From Synergistaceae bacterium (lineage in GTDB: Bacteria; Synergistota; Synergistia; Synergistales; Aminobacteriaceae), in assembly GCA_017394925.1 (NCBI GenBank), contig JAFPWQ010000223.1, positions 1 through 10,463 on the forward strand: 10,463 nucleotides of DNA. The letters run 5' to 3'. Below are positions 7,325 to 10,463 of this stretch, one piece after another. The position numbers and the translations under genes are program-made. A model generated the notes under the pieces. The model was given only the letters and a program-made list of their open reading frames with translations, searched no databases and was not told the origin of the DNA. Positions within the stretch are counted from its first letter, which is position 1, and each line of letters opens with the position of its first letter.

Positions 7325-8097
7325 GATATAAATTTGCCTCCGATATAGAATATAATGAACGCAGCAGCATCAGCCGTAACGATTGTTGATCCTACGGGAG
7401 TACCTGCAAGAACCGAAATGATTATCCCTGTTGCGGCGCATATGACCGATAATATGACTGAACATAACGTAACGGATAAGAAGCTCCTGAATACACGCAT
7501 TGCAGACAAGGCCGGAAAAATAATTAACGCGGAAATCAGGAGAGACCCCACGAGATTCATTGAGAGGACGATAACGGCAGCAGTGATTACGGCGACAAGA
7601 AGATTGCAGGCTCCGGCATTAACCCCAGAAGCCCTCGCAAAATCCTCATCGAATGTTACGGCGAATATCTTATTGTAGAAGAATACGAACGTAATCACGA
7701 CTGCAAGCGATAACCCTACACTCAAATAGACTTCATTAACAGTAAGCGTCAGAATTGAGGTTGACCCGAAGAGAGTTGAGCATACATCGCCGGAAAGATT
7801 TGACGATGCAGAAAAGATATTCATTATCATATAGCCGAATGCAAGAGATGATACAGAAATCATAGCTACAGCAGCATCTCCCTTTATGCCTGAATTCTTG
7901 CCGGTACGCAGTAAAAGCACAGCACATATGATTGTAATGATAAGTACGAAGGTCATATTGCCGGTGAGATTCATTACAGCAGCAACGGACATTGCCCCGA
8001 ATGCCACGTGAGATAAGCCATCACCGATGAATGAAAATCTCCTGAGCACCAGAGTACCGCCCAGCAATGACGAACATACTGCGATTATTACTCCCAC
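7321..8097 (-). CDS. znuB: ZnuB-type zinc ABC permease, frame downstream of an internal stop
   Basis: Integral-membrane subunit of the ABC-3 (Zn/Mn) importer family, which passes zinc from ZnuA through the inner membrane under ZnuC power. About eight helices are visible in 258 residues. The segment LLGGTLVLRRFSFIGDGLSHVAFGAMSVA is the family hallmark near the N-terminus, and LVGSLLISALIIFPALSA is the conserved coupling region. This frame begins at a GTG (8097). In-frame codons continue upstream to ATGs at 8154 and 8166 but are interrupted by TAA at 8107-8109, between FPFLR and ALFVGV, where homologues read straight through ('FPF.R.AL..G'). The GTG product would lose about 20 residues and the first turn of helix 1 but keep everything else. 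It is either a functional restart product or the main part of a broken gene. It overlaps the next gene by 4 bases. Confidence 0.85.
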   Translation of the reverse strand: MGVIIAVCSSLLGGTLVLRRFSFIGDGLSHVAFGAMSVAAVMNLTGNMTFVLIITIICAVLLLRTGKNSGIKGDAAVAMISVSSLAFGYMIMNIFSASSNLSGDVCSTLFGSTSILTLTVNEVYLSVGLSLAVVITFVFFYNKIFAVTFDEDFARASGVNAGACNLLVAVITAAVIVLSMNLVGSLLISALIIFPALSAMRVFRSFLSVTLCSVILSVICAATGIIISVLAGTPVGSTIVTADAAAFIIFYIGGKFIS

Positions 8098-8166
8098 AAA
8101 GAGCGCTTATCTCAAGAATGGGAACTGCCTGTACATAATGAATTTATCTGTCATATCAGCAATCAT
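8098..8166 (-). pseudogene. znuB: Cut-off 5' end of znuB with in-frame TAA
   Basis: Codons from ATG 8166 (or ATG 8154, one base after the znuC stop) read MIADMTDKFIMYRQFPFLR, then TAA at 8107-8109, then ALF and the GTG at 8097, all in one frame. The FPFLR-x-ALFVG sequence across the stop matches the ZnuB family's N-terminus, so this was coding sequence. Single-base changes from Lys, Gln, Tyr, Glu, Leu or Ser codons would give TAA. The segment may now act as a 15-19-codon leader peptide upstream of the GTG restart. Confidence 0.75.
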
Positions 8167-8836
8167 GATTCAAGAATTCCTCCTTTGAGCCAAAAAATAT
8201 TTTCTCGTTCATGTTACGCGTCATTCTCAGAACATGCGTTGAATGCCTAAGTGCCTCTTCTGTGTCATGTGAGATCATGATAATCGTCATGCCGTTATGA
8301 TTCATGTCGTGAATGATTCTGTACATTTCGTGCGAGGATTCGTAATCGAGACCTGCAACTGGTTCATCAAGAATGATTGCCTTACGTGATGCACAGAATG
8401 CCCGCGCAAGTAACACTCTTTGCTGTTGACCGCCGGAAAGTTCACGGTAACATTTGCCTGCGAGATTCTGAATATTCATTTTGTTCATGGCCTCACGTGC
8501 AAGATTCTTTTCATTGCGATTATAGAACGGCCTTAAACCGCACCTTCCCTGACAGCCTGAGATTACGACCTCATAGACTGACGCGGGGAAATCCTTCTGC
8601 ATTTCCGTTTGCTGAGGGAGATAACCGAGTTCGTTTTTCGCAATTCCGTTTAATATTATTCTTCCTGAATCAGGAGCTTTAAGTCCAAGCAGAATTTTTA
8701 TCAGTGTGCTTTTGCCTGAGCCATTCTCACCGATGACGCATAAATAATCGCCTGCATTGACGGAGAAGTTCAGATTTTCAGCGAGTAAATTACTGCCGTA
8801 ACCGAATGATAAGTTTTCGCATACAATCTGAGACAT
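8156..8836 (-). CDS. znuC: ZnuC-type zinc ABC transporter ATP-binding protein
   Basis: Cytoplasmic ATPase that drives the ABC-3 family zinc importer. At 226 aa it has a normal ABC fold: Walker A GENGSGKST (36-44), Q-loop YLPQQ (72-76), signature LSGGQQQR (133-140), Walker B AIILDEP (153-159), D-loop AGLD (161-164) and switch His190 in MISHD. All catalytic residues are intact. The segment after the Q-loop (FPASVYEVVISGCQGRCG) matches the ABC-3 ATPase group. The ATG at 8836 follows the znuA stop by one base, so translation is probably coupled. The C-terminus is short, lacking the extended His-rich tail or regulatory domain found in some enterobacterial ZnuC. Its stop codon lies beside the znuB start. 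Confidence 0.95.
   Translation of the reverse strand: MSQIVCENLSFGYGSNLLAENLNFSVNAGDYLCVIGENGSGKSTLIKILLGLKAPDSGRIILNGIAKNELGYLPQQTEMQKDFPASVYEVVISGCQGRCGLRPFYNRNEKNLAREAMNKMNIQNLAGKCYRELSGGQQQRVLLARAFCASRKAIILDEPVAGLDYESSHEMYRIIHDMNHNGMTIIMISHDTEEALRHSTHVLRMTRNMNEKIFFGSKEEFLNHDC
8179..8186 (-). promoter_or_regulatory. Strong ribosome binding site for znuB, inside the end of znuC
   Basis: AAAGGAGG on the - strand lies within the last znuC codons, 12 bases before ATG 8166 and 24 before ATG 8154, but about 80 bases before GTG 8097. Its placement shows ribosomes are meant to load at the original znuB start, upstream of the TAA, and favours ATG 8166 (overlapping znuC by 11 bases). Confidence 0.65.
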
Positions 8837-8837
8837 T

Positions 8838-10016
8838 TTAATTCAGTGCTGCCTTTAAGACTTCGAGATTGTTTTCCATGACTGAAATATACGATGTGCC
8901 GTTCTTAATGTCATTTAATGTTGCCGACTGCATAGAGTCCAGAACGAGAATTTTTTGATTCTTCATTTTCGTATTCGCAATCACAGTTTCGGCTATTTTG
9001 TGCTTCGTTCCGTCAATCGTAATCACGCACGGCAGATTGAACTCGTCAGTCTTCTCCGCGAGAAATTTCACGGTCTCAAAACTTGCTTCACTCTCAGCTG
9101 AACAACCAGAGAATGCCGCGTAATATTTCAATCCGTAATCATCGGTCATGTACCTGAATGGGAATCTGTCCGCAAAGAGCAAAATTTTTCCTGATGATGA
9201 ATCAATCACATCATGATATTTTCTGTCGAGTTCTGAGAGCCTCTCAATATATGCTGACGTGTTGAGAGCGTAAATCTCTTTGTGTTCGGGGTCAATTTCA
9301 GAGAGCTTATCAGATATGTATATGCAAATAATTTCTGCATTCCTCAGTGAGAGCCATACATGTTCATCTGATTCTGATTCGTGTTCGTGTTCATGCTGTA
9401 CGTGTTCGTGATGATGTTCTTGCTGTTCATCTTCGTGGCCATGTTCGTTATATTCACGCTCGTGTTCGAGTTTGGGTTCGTGCTGCTCGTATTCGTGTTC
9501 ATGCTGTTCATTCCCTTGTTCGTGCTGTTCGTGATGTTCATCTTCATGGCCATGTTCATACTCATGTTCTCGTTGTTCGTGTTCGTGATGTTCATGCTGT
9601 TCGTACTCGTGTTCATGTTCGAGTTGTTCATGCTCGTGTTCATGTTCGTGCTGCATACCTTCAGTTATTTCTTCTTCTTTGACTGCATCACCCATAACAT
9701 CAAGCAGATTAATTACGATCTGATTCTTATTCGTAACGTTCTTCAATGCGTCTTTCACCCATTCGTCAGATTCTCCGCCCACGTAAATGAACACATCACA
9801 CGTTGAGATTCTCACTATGTCATCAACAGAAGGGTTATAGCTGTGCAGGTCTACCCCGTTGTCGAGCAGGAGCTTTATGTTCGCGTCAGTTCCTTTTGTG
9901 ATCTCGCGTACCCAGTCATAAACCGGGAATATCGTTGCGGTGATAGTGAGAGCTTTTGCATGACATGAAGCGGCCATGAAAAACGAGAGTATAAGAGCGA
10001 TAAATAGTTTTCTCAT
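8838..10016 (-). CDS. znuA: ZnuA-type zinc-binding protein with giant His/Glu-rich loop
   Basis: Cluster A-I solute-binding protein that captures zinc outside the inner membrane and hands it to ZnuBC. The signal peptide is residues 1-20: SCHA/KALTI fits signal peptidase I, while AASC (Cys18) is a weak lipobox alternative. The N-lobe starts LTITATIFPVYDWVREI and has the first ligand in DLHSYNPS (His58). An acidic, His-rich loop runs from about 121 to 218, and the second ligand site HVWLS (His219) closes it. The C-lobe has LLFADRFPFRYMTDDYGLKYYAAFSGCSAESEASFETV, where the canonical third His (HxAFxY) is replaced by Asp283-Arg; Glu residues at 308-314 and Asp335 may complete the site. The loop contains 29 His in about 92 residues, longer than the usual 20-40-residue loop, explaining the 392-aa length. 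GGAGG (10028-10032) lies 11 bases before the ATG. Confidence 0.93.
   Translation of the reverse strand: MRKLFIALILSFFMAASCHAKALTITATIFPVYDWVREITKGTDANIKLLLDNGVDLHSYNPSVDDIVRISTCDVFIYVGGESDEWVKDALKNVTNKNQIVINLLDVMGDAVKEEEITEGMQHEHEHEHEQLEHEHEYEQHEHHEHEQREHEYEHGHEDEHHEQHEQGNEQHEHEYEQHEPKLEHEREYNEHGHEDEQQEHHHEHVQHEHEHESESDEHVWLSLRNAEIICIYISDKLSEIDPEHKEIYALNTSAYIERLSELDRKYHDVIDSSSGKILLFADRFPFRYMTDDYGLKYYAAFSGCSAESEASFETVKFLAEKTDEFNLPCVITIDGTKHKIAETVIANTKMKNQKILVLDSMQSATLNDIKNGTSYISVMENNLEVLKAALN
9360..9656 (-). repeat. Degenerate hexamer repeat coding the ZnuA His/Glu loop
   Basis: About 297 bases built of GAACAC/GAGCAC/GAACAT-like units (Glu-His) with scattered Gln, Tyr, Asp and Gly codons. A 28-bp block, 9421-9448, recurs at 9532-9559 with three mismatches, an offset of 111 bases (37 codons); both encode EHGHEDE. 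This implies growth by in-frame duplication or slippage. The repeats leave other frames free of stops, producing spurious long reading frames on both strands. Confidence 0.9.
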
Positions 10017-10034
10017 GAAAAATCAAACCTCCGT

Positions 10035-10046
10035 AAAAAAAAAAAA
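10035..10046 (-). repeat. T12 tract (A12 on +) just before the znuA ribosome binding site
   Basis: Twelve T on the - strand lie two bases upstream of ACGGAGG and about 19 bases from the znuA ATG, in the 77-bp gap after the small membrane protein gene. No hairpin precedes it, so it does not look like a full intrinsic terminator. It could cause transcript slippage or length variation. Confidence 0.85.
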
Positions 10047-10093
10047 TTTATAATTGTAAAGACAAAGAGCGCGTTTAATTAATCGTGGGTGTT

Positions 10094-10387
10094 TTATCTT
10101 GAGAGTTTGACCTTCAGCGAAATTAAATCGGAATGCCTGAATCTGATTCCTAACCGTGATATGTTCCTGAGTGAGTCATCATGAGCAGTCAGCAATGCAA
10201 GTACAATCAGCGAGATTAAAGTTAAAGCCTTAAGTGTGTTCATGCAAATATTAATCTGCATGCATACGGGGCAATCATCATCTGAGCATTCATGATTTGA
10301 TTCGATAGCGATAAATGTAACCGAGGAGAGAAAGCCGGATATGAACATTGCAAGAAGTAATGCATAAATTAATCTTCTGCGTGTCAT
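10094..10387 (-). CDS. Small Cys/His membrane protein heading the zinc operon
   Basis: A 97-aa protein. A basic start (MTRRR) leads into a hydrophobic helix (about 6-28), then a short segment HECSDDDCPVCMQINIC, then a second helix (about 52-67), then a basic tail (74-97). By positive-inside logic both ends are cytoplasmic and the Cys-rich loop is outside. The loop has spacing H-x-C-x4-C-x2-C-x5-C (His32, Cys34, Cys39, Cys42, Cys48) plus three Asp, a plausible metal or redox site. I recall similar small proteins beside zinc ABC transporters in anaerobes but cannot name a family. GGAGG (10394-10398) lies six bases before the ATG, a good ribosome binding site, and a strong promoter precedes it. 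It is first gene of the operon and probably assists zinc uptake; this is inference. Confidence 0.8.
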   Translation of the reverse strand: MTRRRLIYALLLAMFISGFLSSVTFIAIESNHECSDDDCPVCMQINICMNTLKALTLISLIVLALLTAHDDSLRNISRLGIRFRHSDLISLKVKLSR

Positions 10388-10418
10388 TGCAATCCTCCAT
10401 TGTGAAAAATTTTTTGGG

Positions 10419-10447
10419 ATTATAGATGATTGAATTCAAGTTTGCAA
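10419..10447 (-). promoter_or_regulatory. Sigma-70 promoter of the zinc operon
   Basis: On the - strand, TTGCAA (10447-10442) and TATAAT (10424-10419) are separated by exactly 17 bases. The start of transcription would be near 10412, giving a leader of about 25 bases before the small-protein ATG at 10387. It is the best promoter in the window. Confidence 0.85.
10430..10439. promoter_or_regulatory. Palindrome in the promoter spacer, possible operator
   Basis: TTGAATTCAA is a perfect 10-bp palindrome lying between the -35 and -10 hexamers, where a bound dimeric repressor would block RNA polymerase. Symmetry breaks outside these ten bases, and it does not match the known Zur or Fur boxes closely. 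A zinc-responsive operator is inferred from its position only. Confidence 0.45.
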
Positions 10448-10463
10448 AATCACGAGTGCATAA

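Noticed and set aside
8107..8109. Stop-codon reassignment (TAA read as an amino acid) as explanation of the znuB interruption.
   Set aside because: Other genes here use TAA as a normal terminator (dnaB, znuA, the kinase, the MacB-type permease) and none has internal TAA.
9344..9806. Long open frames on both strands across the ZnuA loop, including one rich in Phe, Val and Met that looks membrane-like.
   Set aside because: They are by-products of the hexamer repeat coding Glu-His; no start signals or family motifs support them.

Overview
The window looks like chromosomal DNA from a low-to-moderate GC anaerobic bacterium. Shine-Dalgarno sequences of the AGGAGG type are common. The gene mix (replicative helicase, amino-acid/polyamine permease, hybrid sensor kinase, zinc importer) is housekeeping and gut-anaerobe-like. 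ZnuA is of the 'DRFPFRY' subtype that I associate with gut anaerobes of the Clostridia/Synergistota kind. Its signal peptide can be read as either type I or lipoprotein, so the envelope type is unsettled. The phylum is a guess; no rRNA or other marker beyond DnaB is present.

Left part (1-3350): dnaB, on the + strand, converges at a shared hairpin with an orphan MacB/FtsX-type ABC permease on the - strand. A divergent intergenic region follows, then a small + strand gene for a two-helix membrane protein with a bacterial PH-like domain, closed by a good intrinsic terminator.

Middle (3355-6845): an orphan membrane-bound hybrid histidine kinase (- strand) is divergent from a 12-helix APC-family permease (+ strand). 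The permease carries a run of eleven G just before its C-terminal tail, a candidate slippage site.

Right part (10463 down to 6884, all - strand): a five-gene putative zinc-uptake operon. A clear sigma-70 promoter with a perfect 10-bp palindrome in its spacer drives, in order: a 97-aa Cys/His-containing small membrane protein; ZnuA with an exceptionally long His/Glu-rich loop; the ZnuC ATPase; the ZnuB permease; and a secreted Cys-Cys protein of unknown function. Gene junctions from znuA onward are 1-nt gaps or short overlaps, which implies translational coupling. ZnuA would capture periplasmic zinc, with the loop acting as a sponge or sensor. ZnuB and ZnuC would import it. The two flanking small proteins are plausible accessory metal-handling parts.

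The most striking observation is in znuB. Its natural reading frame starts next to or inside the znuC stop region but is broken by an in-frame TAA after 15-19 codons. The remaining frame can restart at a GTG 9 nt further on. This is a nonsense mutation, a sequencing error, or a stop-and-restart arrangement that lowers ZnuB synthesis. No intergenic stretch exceeds 300 bases, and I see no tRNA, rRNA, CRISPR array, insertion sequence or phage gene.
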